Source: Nocardioides luteus
Lineage (GTDB): Bacteria; Actinomycetota; Actinomycetes; Propionibacteriales; Nocardioidaceae
Length of the DNA: 64,000 nt
Assembly (NCBI RefSeq): GCF_015752315.1
Contig: NZ_JADOVJ010000001.1
Coordinates: 2,720,501-2,784,500, forward strand
Direction: 5' to 3'
The notes under the pieces are model-generated. The model was not told where the DNA came from, did not search any database, and saw nothing but the letters and a program-made list of their open reading frames with translations. Shown here piece after piece: positions 17,649 to 28,286 of the stretch. Numbering within the stretch: position 1 is the first letter of the stretch; each line of letters starts with the position of its first letter. Position numbers and translations under genes: made by a program.

Positions 17649-17745
17649 GCCATTTTGGCTGGTCAGAAGTCATTTATGCAGTCCGCGAACAAGTCACGTT
17701 GCTGCTGCGCCACACTCTCGCCGCCGCCCCGATATAGGCGAAATC

Positions 17746-17836
17746 TTTCTCGATCGGGTGCCGGGTCAAGGATGGCCGAAGGCCACCGCGAAGCGGCGCC
17801 CGCAGGGCGTCCTTGACGCGGTGCACGATCGAGAAA
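17746..17836. repeat. Cloverleaf-like palindromic repeat element
   Basis: Two 27-nt arms (17746-17772 and 17810-17836) are inverted copies with 23 of 27 matches. Between them lie three consecutive small hairpins: ggcc-gaa-ggcc (17774-17784), ccgc-gaa-gcgg (17786-17796) and cgccc-gca-gggcg (17797-17809). As single strand it would fold into a four-stem cloverleaf. It lies in the 350-bp gap between the DUF222 and ggt genes and looks like a REP/MITE-type dispersed element. I see no second copy in this window. Confidence 0.65.
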
Positions 17837-17904
17837 CACTCAAGGAACGGGTCGGCGGCGAACCCTGAAACGAAGAAGCAGTCGCCAAGCGAGGTTTCCT
17901 CAAG

Positions 17905-17929
17905 GGTGGTCTCGACAAGCTCGACCACC
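17905..17929. repeat. Short palindromic repeat, ggtggtctcgac type
   Basis: An imperfect palindrome with ggtgg/ccacc outer arms and tcga/tcga inner arms, followed at 17942 by a second ctcgaccaccgg half. It occupies the rest of the gap after the cloverleaf element. Words of this kind recur between genes in Nocardioides-like genomes as I remember them; within this window the only similar word is inside cmk near 63420. Confidence 0.45.
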
Positions 17930-17962
17930 AGTGGGCCGCGGCTCGACCACCGGTGCCGGGTC

Positions 17963-19753
17963 CTACCGCCCGACCGCGTACCCCTGCGCGCCCCGAGGAT
18001 TGGCAGCAGCAGAAAGCATGCCATTCTCAGGATCCCGCGTGACCGCGGAGAGCCGCCCCAGAGACCAGTCGCCACTCAGCTCGACGGCGTGACCACGACG
18101 TCGCAGATCCTCGACGACCCGAGGACCGAGCCGATCCTCGAGCACCGCGCCGGCAGGGACCCAGGTGCGCGGCCAGAACGACCCCGGGAACGACGTCGAG
18201 TGAAGCGCCGGGGCGTCGATGGCCTCCTGGGGCGAATAGCCGCCGACAAGAGTGCGCAGCAGGTAGAGCAGCTGCCACTGGTCCTGCTGGTCACCACCGG
18301 GCGAGCCGACGGCGGTGACGGCGTGCCCGTCACGGAGGACGAGGGTCGGGGTGAGCGTGGTGCGCGGCCGCCGGCCGGGCGTGAGCGTCGAGGGCAGCCC
18401 CGGCTCGAGCCAGGTCATCTGCAGCCGGGTGCCGAGGCAGAAGCCGAGCTCGGGGATCGTGGGCGAGGACTGCAGCCACCCGCCCGAGGGGGTCACGGCG
18501 ATCATGTTGCCCCAGCGGTCGGCGACGTCGATGTGGCAGGTGTCGCCGCGGGTCTCGCCGTCGCGCGAGACGGTCGGTTCCCCCACGCCCGACGCGGCGG
18601 CGGCCGGGTCGTAGGTCTCACGCAGCGGCGGGAAGGCCGTCGCACCCAGCCCTGGCCTCACCTCGGTCGAGGCGACCTCGGCGATCAGGGGGCGGCGGGT
18701 CGCTGCGTACTCCTGGGAGATGAGGGTCGCGATCACCTCCGGATCGGCACTGTCGCCGTAATGGGCGTCCCGGTCGGCGAAGGCGAGCTTGGTCGCCTCC
18801 AGGATCGTGTGCGCACCGGCCGGGTTGCTGGGGTCGAGCAGCGCGTCGTCGAGCGGCTCGAGCAGGTTGAGCGTCTGCAGGAGCACCGGCCCCTGCGTCC
18901 ACGGCCCCGCCTTGGCGATCGTGTGGCCGCGGAACTCGGTCGTCACCGGCTTCTCGTACGCAGCGGAGAACCCGGCCATGTCGGCCGCCGTGATCACCCC
19001 GGAATGGTCGGTTCCGGAGGAGTGCCGGTGCGGGGTGCGTACGAACCGCTCGATCGCCTCCGCGACGAACCCGCTCCCCCAGGCGGCACGGGCCGCGTCG
19101 ATGCGCTCCTCGCGGGTCCCGGCGCCGTCGCCGGCGGCCACGAGGCGGTCGAGCACAGCCGCGTAGGCCTCGTTACGGACCATCGTGTCGGGTGCCGGCG
19201 GCTCGCCGTCAACCAGCCAGTGCGCGGCCGAGGTGGGCCAGTGGTCGCGGAACAGGTCGGCCACGGTCGCGATCGTGGCGACCGCGCGACCCAGGATCGG
19301 GTGGCCGTTGCGGGCGTAGTCGATGGCGTAGGCGAGGATTTCACCGAGCTCCCAGGTCCCGTGGTCGCGCAGCAGCATCAGCCAGGCCTCGACCGCCCCC
19401 GGTACGGCTGCCGCGAGCGCACCCGAGCCGGGGACCAGGTCGAGGCCCTCGGCGCGCATGTGCTCCACGGACGCCCCGGCCGGTGCGGGCCCCTGGCCCA
19501 TCAGCACCGTCGCCTCGCCGCCGGCGGGCGCGAAGATCCCGACCAGGTCGCCGCCCGGCCCGTTGAGGTGGGGTTCGACCACGTGCAGCACGAACCCGCC
19601 CGCCACCACCGCGTCGAAGGCGTTGCCACCGCGCTCGAGCACTGCCTGCGCCGCGCCGCTGGCCAGCCAGTGCGTCGAGCCGACCATGCCGAACCTCCCC
19701 AGCAGGTCGGGACGGGTCTTGAATGCTGCCGGAGGGGTGTAGGTGGAGGACAC
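17963..19753 (-). CDS. ggt: Gamma-glutamyltransferase family enzyme
   Basis: 596 residues of the Ntn-hydrolase GGT family, which is made as a precursor and cleaves itself before a threonine. The nucleophile candidate is T405 in GETRGDTCHIDV, followed by the GNMIAVTPSGGW block; the N-terminal GGNAFDAVVA and NGPGGDLVGIF blocks are also typical. No signal peptide is visible, so it is probably cytoplasmic, unlike the classical secreted enzyme. The residue after the catalytic Thr is Cys rather than Thr, so it may be a GGT-like hydrolase with another substrate such as a gamma-glutamyl or acyl amide. Divergent from the cation antiporter at 19820. Confidence 0.9.
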   Translation of the reverse strand: MSSTYTPPAAFKTRPDLLGRFGMVGSTHWLASGAAQAVLERGGNAFDAVVAGGFVLHVVEPHLNGPGGDLVGIFAPAGGEATVLMGQGPAPAGASVEHMRAEGLDLVPGSGALAAAVPGAVEAWLMLLRDHGTWELGEILAYAIDYARNGHPILGRAVATIATVADLFRDHWPTSAAHWLVDGEPPAPDTMVRNEAYAAVLDRLVAAGDGAGTREERIDAARAAWGSGFVAEAIERFVRTPHRHSSGTDHSGVITAADMAGFSAAYEKPVTTEFRGHTIAKAGPWTQGPVLLQTLNLLEPLDDALLDPSNPAGAHTILEATKLAFADRDAHYGDSADPEVIATLISQEYAATRRPLIAEVASTEVRPGLGATAFPPLRETYDPAAAASGVGEPTVSRDGETRGDTCHIDVADRWGNMIAVTPSGGWLQSSPTIPELGFCLGTRLQMTWLEPGLPSTLTPGRRPRTTLTPTLVLRDGHAVTAVGSPGGDQQDQWQLLYLLRTLVGGYSPQEAIDAPALHSTSFPGSFWPRTWVPAGAVLEDRLGPRVVEDLRRRGHAVELSGDWSLGRLSAVTRDPENGMLSAAANPRGAQGYAVGR

Positions 19754-19819
19754 CCGCTCAGGCTACGAGCGCGTGTCGGGCATCCGGACGGTGGCCCCGC
19801 ACCGGGATAGGGTCGGCCC

Positions 19820-20941
19820 ATGAGCGCACCAGCGGTCCGGGGCCGCCTGCAGTGGTCAGTGGTCGTGCCGATCCTCGCCCTGGTGGTGCTGGTGTTCGCA
19901 TGGCTGCGCCACGACCACTGGACGATCCTCGCCGTGGTGGCGGCGGTGCTGATCGGTGCGGTGCTCAGCGCGGTCCACCACGCCGAGGTCGTGGCCCACA
20001 AGGTCGGCGAACCGTTCGGGTCGCTGATCCTCGCGATCGCGGTGACCGTGATCGAGGTCGGACTGATCGTGATGCTGATGACCAGCGGCGGCGACAACAC
20101 CAGCACCTACGCGCGCGACACCGTCTTCGCCGCGGTGATGATCACCCTCAACGGCATCGTCGGGCTCTCGCTCATGGTCGGTGCCCTCAAGCACGGGCTG
20201 GTCAGCTTCAACGCTGCCGGCACCGGCTCGGCGGTCGCCACCGTCATCGCCCTGGCCGGTCTCACCCTGGTGCTGCCCAGGTTCACGACGTCCGCGCAGG
20301 GCCCGCAGTACTCACCCTCGCAGCTGGCCTTCGCCGCCATCGCCTCGCTGGCGCTCTACGTCGCCTTCCTCTTCACCCAGACCGTCCGCCACCGCGACTT
20401 CTTCCTGCCCGTCACCAGCGACGAGCACGGCCGGATGACGGGGATCGTCGACCTCGACGAGGACAGCCACGCTGACCCGCCCTCGGCCGGCGAGGCCGGG
20501 CTCAGCCTGGCCCTGCTGCTGGTCTCCCTGGTCTCGGTGGTCGGTCTGGCGAAGGTCCTCTCCCCCACGATCGAGAGCACCGTGAAGAACCTCGGCTTCC
20601 CCTACGCGGTCGTCGGCGTCGTGATCGCCCTCCTCGTCCTCGCCCCCGAGTCGATCGCCGCGGTCCGCAACGCCTCCCGCGACCGGGTGCAGACCAGCCT
20701 CAACCTCGCCTACGGCTCCGCGATGGCCTCGATCGGTCTCACCATCCCGACCATCGCCGTCGCGATGATCTGGCTCAGCGGCCCGCTCGTGCTCGGCCTG
20801 GAGCCGACCCAGATCGTGCTGCTGGTGATCACGGTCTTCGTCACCGGGCTGACGGTCGTCCAGGGTCGCGTCTACGCGCTCCAGGGGTTCGTCCACCTGG
20901 TGCTGATGGCGTCGTTCCTGTTCCTGTCGATCCAGCCGTAG
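19820..20941 (+). CDS. Calcium/proton antiporter of the CaCA family (ChaA-like)
   Basis: 373 residues with about 11 transmembrane segments. The two inverted CaCA repeats carry glutamate-containing cores: VGEPFGSLILAIAVTVIEVG in the first half and LVLAPESIAAVRNASRDRVQ in the second. Length and the acidic central loop (DLDEDSHADPP) match ChaA, which expels Ca2+ or Na+/K+ in exchange for H+. It is transcribed alone, divergent from ggt and convergent with the JetC-type gene, ending 8 nt before that gene's stop. Ion preference cannot be read from the sequence. Confidence 0.92.
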   Translation: MSAPAVRGRLQWSVVVPILALVVLVFAWLRHDHWTILAVVAAVLIGAVLSAVHHAEVVAHKVGEPFGSLILAIAVTVIEVGLIVMLMTSGGDNTSTYARDTVFAAVMITLNGIVGLSLMVGALKHGLVSFNAAGTGSAVATVIALAGLTLVLPRFTTSAQGPQYSPSQLAFAAIASLALYVAFLFTQTVRHRDFFLPVTSDEHGRMTGIVDLDEDSHADPPSAGEAGLSLALLLVSLVSVVGLAKVLSPTIESTVKNLGFPYAVVGVVIALLVLAPESIAAVRNASRDRVQTSLNLAYGSAMASIGLTIPTIAVAMIWLSGPLVLGLEPTQIVLLVITVFVTGLTVVQGRVYALQGFVHLVLMASFLFLSIQP

Positions 20942-20949
20942 GCGGCGTC

Positions 20950-23900
20950 TCAGCCGGCCGGGATCTCCTCGAGGCCGACCTCGAGCTTCGGGAACGAGTG
21001 GCCCTCGGCGTCCTTGAGCACGGTGTACTGAACGTCGACGTGCGGCTCGATGGCGCTGTGCTTGTCGTTCGGCGCGCCGATGATGAGCTGGAACCCGAGA
21101 CCCCGCCAGGCGCCGATCGCGCGGCCGGTGAAACGGGCGTCGGCCTTGATCAGCGCCTCGTCGAGGAAGACCGGTGCGTAGCGCGGTCGCTCGGCACCGG
21201 CGTCGCCGAGCTGGTAGCGCAGCGCGGCGCCCACGATGAAGGCGACCAGCTCCTGCGACTCGCCCCCGGACTTCTCGCCGATGTGGTCGTAGAGGGCGAC
21301 GTGCTCACCGGTGTCGGCGGTGACCTTCTCGGCGCTGACGCGGACGTGGTTGCGTACGTCGATCAGGTCGGCGAAGTCTGGGGCGGTGCGGCGCATCCGG
21401 TCGATGAGTCGCGACATCCGGGTGTAGGCCTGTTCCCGGGTCTCGTTGGTCGAGGCCCTCTCGATCAGGTCGCGCACCGCGCGGAGCTCCTTGCGGAAGC
21501 GGCCGCGGACGGCCGACTGGCCCTCCTGGGTGTCGATCCGCAGCCGATGGTCGTCGTCGTTGAACGGCAGCTCGGCGAGGATCTGGTTGATCGGGTCGAT
21601 CCGGTCGCGGATTTCCCGAACGGCCCGCGACAGGGTCGAGTCGAGGTTGGTCAGGTCGTTGCCCGAGAGGTTGAGCAGCGAGTCGCGCCACTCGACCTCG
21701 AGCTCGTGCAGGCCGCTGGTCTGCAGCTCGTCGAGGAGGCGGTCGAAGTCGGCGTAGGAGGCGTCCGGGTCGGTGTGGAGGTTGGGGTTGGGCCAGCGCT
21801 CGAGGAAGGACTCGAAGGTCTGCTGGAGCTGCACGCGGGCGGCACCGATCGTCTCCTGCGCGCCGACACGGTCGGCGTCGAGGCTCTCGCCCGCGCGGGC
21901 GAAGACCGCGTCGAGCTCGGCGAGTGCGTCCTCGCGCCGGCCGGCCGCTTCACCGCCGGCCGCCTTGAAGAGCTGCTCGAGATAGTCGGCCTGGGCCGGG
22001 GCGATCTCGGTGCCGGAGGCCGCCGCCTCCTCCAGCGCGTCCTTGGCGCGGTCGACCTGCTCGACCACGTCGCTCCAGCGCGCGTCGAGCTCCTTGAACG
22101 CGCTCTTGGCGGCGCCGATGCCCTCGCGCAGCGCGTCCACCTTGGCCCGCGCCTCCTTAAGCCGCTTCTGGAGCGTGGCGATCTCCGGGTTGTCGGCGGT
22201 GACCTCCTCGATCACCGCGGCCCAGCGGTCGCGCTCGGCCTCGGCCCCGGTGACGTCGACCTGGTCCCAGGTCAGCGCGGAGACCGCCTTGAAGGACGTA
22301 CGCCGCAGATCGAGCTCCTTGATGGCCCGCTCGGCCTCCGCGACCGCCGTCCGCGCCTTCTCGGCATCGCGACGGGCGGTCTCGAGCACCTCGGTGAGCT
22401 CGGCGACGCGACGGGTGTTGGTGAAGCCGAGCACGTTGCCGCCGCCCTGGCCACCGTGAGCACCGCGCGACCCCTGGGAGACCTGGCCGGTCACGGTCAG
22501 TGCCATCCGGTGCTGGCCGAGCAGCGCGGGGGTCTGCACACAGACGTAGCCGTGCCGTTCGGCCAGTCGCTTCTTGAGCCAGCCCGTGAACACGCCGCGG
22601 CGGTAGTCGAGGCGCCCCGGCAGGGTGCCCTCGTCGAGGATCGTGGTGTCCTTCGTCCCGGTGGGGACCGCCTCGTAGCGGATCCGGGTGCGCTGCCGCA
22701 CCGAGTCGATCGCCGCCCGGAACGCGCCGACGTGCGCCGCGTCGACGAGCATGGTGGTCGCGAAGCCGCCGAGCGCCAGGTTGAACGCCTCGCGCCAGGC
22801 CTCGTGCTCGGTGCGCACCTCGACCAGCTCGCCCACGAACGGCATCTCGGCCGGGCTCAGTCCGGCCGCCTCGGCCAGCACCGCACGGGCCGCGCGCAGC
22901 GGCTCGGGGATGTTGTTCTTCGTCTTCTCGGCATCGGCGAGCTCGCCCTCGAGCCGGCCGACCAGCTTGATCGCCTCGGCCTCCGCGGACCGCGCGGCGG
23001 CGTACGCGTTGAGGGCGGTGGTGCGGGCGTCGTCGTCGACCAGCGCCTCACGAGCGCTCGTCTGGAGAGCCTCGAAGTCGGCCTGGGTGGTCGCTTCAGC
23101 GCCGAGGATCGTGAGCTCGGCCTCGAGCGCCTCGCGGGCGCGGCGTACCTGATCGGCGCGGCTCTCGGCGGCCTTGATCTCGCGGGTGGCCTCCTCGAGG
23201 CGGCGACCGCCGGAGGCCGCGACGGTGACCGCCAGGCCGTCGCGCTCGGACTCGGCGGCGTCGATCAGCGCCTGCTTCTCGGCCACCGCCTTCTCCGCGG
23301 CGCTCCTGCGGGAGCTGAGGTCGGACTCGAGCTCGCTGAGCAGGTCGACCCGCTTGCCCGCCCGCCACAGCCCGGCGGGGGTCGTCTCGTCGCCGAAGGC
23401 ACCGATCCCGTCGATGACCTCCAGCCGGGAGGCGGCATCCTCCATGGCGATACGGAGCTCCCGGATCGGCGTCAGCGCACGAACCTGCTGCTGCGCGGTG
23501 ACCATCCGGTCGCGGGTCGCGGAGAGCTCGTCGAAGTGGGCGACGACGCCGTCGGCGGTGGCGATGGTCTCGGGCTCCTCGAGCACCATCTTCTTGTAGA
23601 GGTCGTCGACCGTGGTGATCTGCTGGCCCGCCTGGATCCGGCCGAGGAGGTTGACCGCCTTCTCGCCGTCGCCGGCGGCACCGATCCCGAGCGCCGAGTG
23701 GATCCGGGCGGTGAAGTCTCGGTCGGTGTCGATCGGGGTCAGGCCCACCTCGGAGACCGCGGTGCGGGTGAACCGGTGGGCCGCGACCGGCTCCAGGTCG
23801 CGTACGTCGAAGCCCGCCTCGGCCACGGCACGGAGCTTGGTCACGTCGTCGAGGTTCTTCGCGGAGGCGGGGACGTACCAGGCACGGACCGCGGTGAAGC

Positions 23901-24312
23901 GGGCGCCGGTCTGGTCGGCCCAGGTCATCGCGATCGCCGACCAGGTGTCGCGGCCGTCGCCGCGCAGCACCCGGATCTTGGTGCCCTCGGCGGTCTTCGC
24001 CTCGTCGATCTTGCCGCGCGCGTAGGAGAGGATGTTGCGCTGGTCCTGACCCCGCGGCCGACCCACGACGCCGCCGTTGGAGGCGCCGTTGAACGGCGTC
24101 GTGTGGGGCATGATCAGGGCGATGTAGGCGTCCATCAGGGTCGACTTGCCCGACCCGGAGCCTCCGGTCAGCAGCGTCGCGGTCGGCGAGAAGCGCACCC
24201 GGTGGGCGCCGTCGTAGCCGCCCCAGTTGACCAGCTGCAGCTCGCTCGCGACCCACTGCCGCCCGGTCGAGCGCTCCGGGATGAGGCCGAAGAGGCTGTC
24301 GATCATGTTCAC
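20950..24312 (-). CDS. jetC: SMC-like ATPase, JetC/MksB-type subunit of a Wadjet/Mks complex
   Basis: 1120-residue SbcC/SMC-like ATPase. The N-terminal P-loop is GGSGSGKST (about 50-58). Two long coiled-coil stretches (about 330-480 and 640-860) flank a hinge-like domain (about 490-630). The C-terminal half-ATPase carries the signature EKSGGESQE and Walker [14 protein letters not shown]. In JetABCD/MksBEFG complexes this subunit dimerises and extrudes DNA loops; with the JetD nuclease the complex cleaves small circular plasmids. It overlaps the JetB-like gene by 4 nt. No JetD gene follows: the next gene downstream is the convergent antiporter. Confidence 0.9.
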   Translation of the reverse strand: MNMIDSLFGLIPERSTGRQWVASELQLVNWGGYDGAHRVRFSPTATLLTGGSGSGKSTLMDAYIALIMPHTTPFNGASNGGVVGRPRGQDQRNILSYARGKIDEAKTAEGTKIRVLRGDGRDTWSAIAMTWADQTGARFTAVRAWYVPASAKNLDDVTKLRAVAEAGFDVRDLEPVAAHRFTRTAVSEVGLTPIDTDRDFTARIHSALGIGAAGDGEKAVNLLGRIQAGQQITTVDDLYKKMVLEEPETIATADGVVAHFDELSATRDRMVTAQQQVRALTPIRELRIAMEDAASRLEVIDGIGAFGDETTPAGLWRAGKRVDLLSELESDLSSRRSAAEKAVAEKQALIDAAESERDGLAVTVAASGGRRLEEATREIKAAESRADQVRRAREALEAELTILGAEATTQADFEALQTSAREALVDDDARTTALNAYAAARSAEAEAIKLVGRLEGELADAEKTKNNIPEPLRAARAVLAEAAGLSPAEMPFVGELVEVRTEHEAWREAFNLALGGFATTMLVDAAHVGAFRAAIDSVRQRTRIRYEAVPTGTKDTTILDEGTLPGRLDYRRGVFTGWLKKRLAERHGYVCVQTPALLGQHRMALTVTGQVSQGSRGAHGGQGGGNVLGFTNTRRVAELTEVLETARRDAEKARTAVAEAERAIKELDLRRTSFKAVSALTWDQVDVTGAEAERDRWAAVIEEVTADNPEIATLQKRLKEARAKVDALREGIGAAKSAFKELDARWSDVVEQVDRAKDALEEAAASGTEIAPAQADYLEQLFKAAGGEAAGRREDALAELDAVFARAGESLDADRVGAQETIGAARVQLQQTFESFLERWPNPNLHTDPDASYADFDRLLDELQTSGLHELEVEWRDSLLNLSGNDLTNLDSTLSRAVREIRDRIDPINQILAELPFNDDDHRLRIDTQEGQSAVRGRFRKELRAVRDLIERASTNETREQAYTRMSRLIDRMRRTAPDFADLIDVRNHVRVSAEKVTADTGEHVALYDHIGEKSGGESQELVAFIVGAALRYQLGDAGAERPRYAPVFLDEALIKADARFTGRAIGAWRGLGFQLIIGAPNDKHSAIEPHVDVQYTVLKDAEGHSFPKLEVGLEEIPAG

Positions 24313-25091
24313 CGCTCGGTCTCCCCCGCCTCGTCGTCGCTCTTCGGGTCTTCCAGATCGTCAGCGTCGTCAGGCTCCTCGGCCTCGACGGCGACCTCGA
24401 CCCGGGTCGTACCCGTCGGGTCCCTCAGCCACGCCTTGAGCTCGGTCAGCTTCTCGACGCTCAGCACGATCTCGACCAGCGGCGTGATCCGATAGCGATC
24501 CTCGGACTCCTCCTCGAGGAGGCCCTCCCGGGCGAGCCGCTCGACGGCCCGGCGGATCTCCCGGCGCGGGGCCGCGTCGCCGCTGGCGACGTCGAAGTAG
24601 GTGAGCACGGTCTGCTCCAGCTCGTCGGCGTCCACGCGTGCGGAGCTCTGCCCCGCGCCACGCTCGCGCTGGAAGACGGTGCGCAGATGGACCAGCACCA
24701 GCGTCTCGGCGCGCGAGTAGGCGTCGTCCTTGAGGAGCACCGGCACGTCGAGCTCCTCCGAGCGCACCTGGCGCTTGTAGGCGATCCCGCGGTCGTGGTC
24801 GACCACGAGCCGGACGAACAGGTCGTGGAGCCGTGACTCGATCACCGCCTGGTGGTCGAGCAGCGTACGCCACTGGCGCGGGCTCCGCTCCGCGGTGATG
24901 AACCGCCGCCGCAGGAGCTGGACCAGCACCCGGCGTACGTCGGCGTCCAGGACACCGCGGTCGCCGACGAACAGCTCGGTCGGGTCGTCCTCCATCGAGA
25001 CGGGCTCGATGAAGCCCTCCGGCTCGCTGCCGTAGGCGACCGCCTCGGTCTCGGTGTCAGTCAACGTCGGTCCCTTCGCCAGTTCCACCAT
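24309..25091 (-). CDS. jetB: DUF4194 protein, JetB/MksE-type subunit
   Basis: 260 residues; winged-helix kite-like subunit that regulates the SMC ATPase in Wadjet/Mks complexes. The DUF4194 region covers about 50-230 ([39 protein letters not shown]) and is followed by an acidic tail. It overlaps JetA by 35 nt if ATG 25091 is used; a TTG at 25064 with AAGGGA 7 nt upstream is an alternative start that would leave almost no overlap. It also overlaps jetC by 4 nt, so the three genes are tightly coupled. Confidence 0.88.
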   Translation of the reverse strand: MVELAKGPTLTDTETEAVAYGSEPEGFIEPVSMEDDPTELFVGDRGVLDADVRRVLVQLLRRRFITAERSPRQWRTLLDHQAVIESRLHDLFVRLVVDHDRGIAYKRQVRSEELDVPVLLKDDAYSRAETLVLVHLRTVFQRERGAGQSSARVDADELEQTVLTYFDVASGDAAPRREIRRAVERLAREGLLEEESEDRYRITPLVEIVLSVEKLTELKAWLRDPTGTTRVEVAVEAEEPDDADDLEDPKSDDEAGETER

Positions 25092-26559
25092 CAGTCATCC
25101 TCACCCCGCCGAACGCGAACCTGCGCCGCACCCCGTCGGCCCTCACCGCCTCGATGGTGGAGATCTCCCCCGTCTCGGCCATCCCGCGACGGTGGGCGAT
25201 CTCGAGAAGCCCGAGCAGGTCGACCGGTCGCCTGATCTCCTCCGGCGCTGCCGCGAAGACCTCGGCCAGGTCGACCGGCCCGTCGGCGGCCGCCACATAG
25301 GCGTCCAGGTGGGCCTCGATCGCCCGGTATCCCGGCCCGCCCCACGCCTTGGTGTCCTCGACGGCGCTCTCCACGTCGCCCCAGTCGGCCAGCGGCGCCG
25401 GCGGCTCGGGCGGGCGCAGCTCGCTGACCGACTGGCGCAGGTGGCCCAGGTCGGCGAGCGGCAGCCGGCGCAGCGGCTCGACGGCCTCGGCCGGCCGCGA
25501 GGTCGGCATCCACGCCTGGAAGCCGACCATGACGTCGCGCAGCAGGTCGTCGACCTGCCGGTCGCGGGCCGGGTCGTGCGTACGCACCTGGGTGGTGATC
25601 ACGTGGGAGGCGGTCTGCTGGGCGGCCAGCACCTCGGCGACACCGGTCTCGATCCGCCGTCCGACCGCGGCGAGCTCGGCCCGCTCGGTCGGCCCCATCT
25701 CCTTCGTGAACCGATGCCGCAGCACCGTACGCAGGTTGGTGGCCAGGTCGTCGAGACGACGTGGGTCGCCGATCATCCGCAGCGCACCGGCGAACGCCTT
25801 GCCTTCGGGCGTCGAGGCCATCACGTCCTTGCCGCGCTGCAGGTACTCACGCAGCACCTCGCCGGCCGGGCGTACGTCCTGGCGCAGGTCGGTCACCACG
25901 TCGCGCTGCATCGCTCGGATGGACTCGACCACGCGCGCGAAGTCGGCCGGGAGCTCGCGGGTCAGGTGGAGGATGTTCTCGGCCTGCTCGAGCAGGGTGT
26001 CGTCATCGACGGTGTCGACGACGCCGGTGCGGTCCAGGCGGGCGATCTCGGCGCGGCGCTCGGCGATCTCCTCGGTCAGCCGGGCCACCCGGGTGAGCAC
26101 GTCGGGGTCGGCGTCCTGGGCGAGCCGCTCGACCGCCTCCAGCAGCGTCCGGACCCGGGACTCCGAGACCCGGGCCCGCGAGCCGCTCGCCCTGCCGGCG
26201 ATCTCCAGGGCACCCACCGCGTGGGCGGAGAGCCGGTAGACCTCGTCCTCGCCCTCGATCTGGCGCAGCAGCCACCCGGCGCGCACCCACTGGCGGCACA
26301 GGTCGCGCGCGGTGCCGACCGGGAGCATGACCTCGCCGCCGTCGCCCTCGGCGTGGCCGGTGGCCCGGAGCCGGTCGAGCATGTCGGCGATCTCGGCGTG
26401 CGCGTCCACCACCGGGACCGCGGCCCGCTCGGAGGTGAAGGTCACCGAGAGCACCGCCACCACGAACGGCGCGAACCGGCCGTGCAGGAGGTCGAGCATC
26501 GGGTTCCTGAAGGCGGCCAGAGCCCCGGCGTACGCCGCCTCGACGCGAGTGTCACTCAT
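25057..26559 (-). CDS. jetA: DUF3375 protein, JetA/MksF-type subunit
   Basis: 500-residue kleisin-like subunit of a Wadjet/Mks condensin. The N-terminus ([20 protein letters not shown]) with its winged-helix region, a central helical and coiled-coil part (about 150-330) and the C-terminal winged helix ([18 protein letters not shown]) fit DUF3375. ATG 26559 is chosen; the open frame extends 13 codons further but begins with an unlikely cysteine-rich stretch. First gene of the jetABC operon, divergent from the L,D-transpeptidase with 99 nt between. Confidence 0.88.
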   Translation of the reverse strand: MSDTRVEAAYAGALAAFRNPMLDLLHGRFAPFVVAVLSVTFTSERAAVPVVDAHAEIADMLDRLRATGHAEGDGGEVMLPVGTARDLCRQWVRAGWLLRQIEGEDEVYRLSAHAVGALEIAGRASGSRARVSESRVRTLLEAVERLAQDADPDVLTRVARLTEEIAERRAEIARLDRTGVVDTVDDDTLLEQAENILHLTRELPADFARVVESIRAMQRDVVTDLRQDVRPAGEVLREYLQRGKDVMASTPEGKAFAGALRMIGDPRRLDDLATNLRTVLRHRFTKEMGPTERAELAAVGRRIETGVAEVLAAQQTASHVITTQVRTHDPARDRQVDDLLRDVMVGFQAWMPTSRPAEAVEPLRRLPLADLGHLRQSVSELRPPEPPAPLADWGDVESAVEDTKAWGGPGYRAIEAHLDAYVAAADGPVDLAEVFAAAPEEIRRPVDLLGLLEIAHRRGMAETGEISTIEAVRADGVRRRFAFGGVRMTDGGTGEGTDVD

Positions 26560-26658
26560 CGGCAGATACCGTACGTGGCAGCACCGACAACACCACAACC
26601 TTCAGTACACGCGCGGACACGCCGAGAATTCGGTTGCCTCCTACCGCATAGTTATCCC

Positions 26659-27831
26659 ATGCGGGTTCGTTCCTTCCCTGTCGTGGCCGCCGTGGCCCTG
26701 TTCGTGCTCTCGGGCTGTGCCGAGGTCCCCGAGTCCCCCGACTCGGCCGCCAAGGGCGAGCCGAGCGCCTCGCCGTCGGCGAAGCCGCTCACCGCCAAGA
26801 TCTTCCCCGCCGACGGGGCCAAGGACGTCGCGGTGGACAGCACCGTGACCGTCACCGCGACCTCGGGCGAGTTCACGAGCGTGAAGGTCGCCAAGCCGGA
26901 CGGACGCACGGTCCCCGGCTCGCTGTCGGAGGACAAGAAGACGTGGACCGCCAACGACCTCCTTGACCCGGCGCTGCGCTACACCGTCACCGCCACCGGG
27001 GAGACCGGGAAGGTCACCAGCAGCTTCAGCACCCGCTCGCTCTCGCTGGCCCAGCAGACCTTCGCCACCATCGTCCCCGTCGACAAGTCCGAGGTCGGCG
27101 TCGGGATGCCGGTCGCGGTCTACTTCGACGTCCCGGTCAAGGACCACGCCTCCTTCGAGAAGCGCATGCACGTCACCGCCACCCCGGCCCAGACCGGCTC
27201 CTGGTACTGGGTCTCCGACACCGAGGCCCGCTACCGCCCGCAGCACTACTGGAAGCCCGGCACCACCATCAAGGTCGACCTCGACATCAACGGCGCCTCC
27301 GCGGGCGCGGGCGTCTACGGTCAGCACAGCCGCACCGCCACCTACAAGGTCGGCGACGCGCACGTCTTCAGGGTCAACGCCCGCACCCACCGGATGAAGG
27401 TGTTCAGCAACGGCAAGCTGCTGCGTACGATCCCGGCGACCACCGGCAAGCCCGGCTTCATCACCCGCTCGGGCATCAAGGTGATCTCCGAGAAGCACCG
27501 GGTCAAGGAGATGCGCTCGGAGACGATCGGCATCTCCGACCAGGGCTCGAGCGACTACTACTCCCTCGACGACGTCGAGTACGCCATGCGCCTGACCAAC
27601 TCCGGCGAGTTCATCCACGCCGCCCCGTGGTCGACCGGCTCCCAGGGCTACGCCAACGTCTCCCACGGCTGCACCGGCATCTCCACCGACAACGCCGCCT
27701 GGCTCTACGGCCTGGCCCGCATCGGCGACATCGTCGAGACCACCGGCACCGACCGGAAGATGGAGTGGGACAACGGCTTCGGCGACTGGAACCTCTCCTG
27801 GGCCGAATACCAGAAGGGCTCGGCGCTCTAG
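26659..27831 (+). CDS. L,D-transpeptidase lipoprotein (LdtMt2-like)
   Basis: 390-residue exported enzyme forming 3-3 cross-links in peptidoglycan. A lipoprotein signal ends in the lipobox LSGC (Cys about 20). Then come a Ser/Pro-rich linker, two Ig-like domains (about 45-245) and a YkuD catalytic domain (about 250-370) with FIHAAPWSTGSQG and the active-site SHGCTGIS. The order lipobox-Ig-Ig-YkuD and the C-terminal extension match mycobacterial LdtMt2. Its stop overlaps the stop of the convergent SRPBCC gene (ctag). Confidence 0.95.
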   Translation: MRVRSFPVVAAVALFVLSGCAEVPESPDSAAKGEPSASPSAKPLTAKIFPADGAKDVAVDSTVTVTATSGEFTSVKVAKPDGRTVPGSLSEDKKTWTANDLLDPALRYTVTATGETGKVTSSFSTRSLSLAQQTFATIVPVDKSEVGVGMPVAVYFDVPVKDHASFEKRMHVTATPAQTGSWYWVSDTEARYRPQHYWKPGTTIKVDLDINGASAGAGVYGQHSRTATYKVGDAHVFRVNARTHRMKVFSNGKLLRTIPATTGKPGFITRSGIKVISEKHRVKEMRSETIGISDQGSSDYYSLDDVEYAMRLTNSGEFIHAAPWSTGSQGYANVSHGCTGISTDNAAWLYGLARIGDIVETTGTDRKMEWDNGFGDWNLSWAEYQKGSAL

Positions 27832-28262
27832 GCAGAACCGACGGCCGCGGGCAGTCCCTGCCGGCAGCCGAGCATCATCTTCCGGTGGTTCCAGGCCAGG
27901 ACCGGTCGCAGTGCGACCGAGGCCAGGCCGAGCAGGCCGCGTACGACGACCTCCTGCTCGAACACCATCCGGCTCCCGCTCGGCGCCGGCGTCAGAGTCC
28001 AGCGCGCGAACCCGTCGAGGTCGCCGCCGATGCCGACCTCCAGCGTGGGCAGGTCGCGGCTGACGGCGTGCAGCACGATCTCCAGGTCGTAGGGCAGCAC
28101 CGAGCGGCACACGAGCAGGGCATCGTCCTCACCGAGCTTCGCCACCGCCCGCACCTGCGGCCACCACCGCGGGTAGCGCTCGACGTCGACCAGTGCGTCC
28201 CGCACCGCCTCGGGTGACAACGGGAGCTCCCAGGTCTCGGTGAACACGTAGCGCGCGGGCAT
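27828..28262 (-). CDS. SRPBCC (polyketide cyclase/START-like) protein
   Basis: 144-residue single-domain helix-grip protein. Visible features are the N-terminal strand FTETWELPLSPEAVRDALVD, VERYPRWWPQV, and the C-terminal helix NHRKMMLGCRQGL. Such proteins bind hydrophobic ligands or act as cyclases; nothing here fixes the ligand. ATG 28262 is chosen as the start of the conserved fold. It lies 24 nt behind ptsI on the same strand and may be read through from it, but the functions look unrelated. Confidence 0.8.
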   Translation of the reverse strand: MPARYVFTETWELPLSPEAVRDALVDVERYPRWWPQVRAVAKLGEDDALLVCRSVLPYDLEIVLHAVSRDLPTLEVGIGGDLDGFARWTLTPAPSGSRMVFEQEVVVRGLLGLASVALRPVLAWNHRKMMLGCRQGLPAAVGSA

Positions 28263-28286
28263 GAGCCCAGTGTGCCCGGCACCCAT

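Noticed and set aside
16317..20950. A missing JetD nuclease for the jetABC operon, with the DUF222/HNH gene as substitute
   Set aside because: The HNH gene belongs to an unrelated multicopy family, is 3.3 kb away with two genes between, and has a scrambled active site. No DUF3322/DUF2220 protein was seen in the window.
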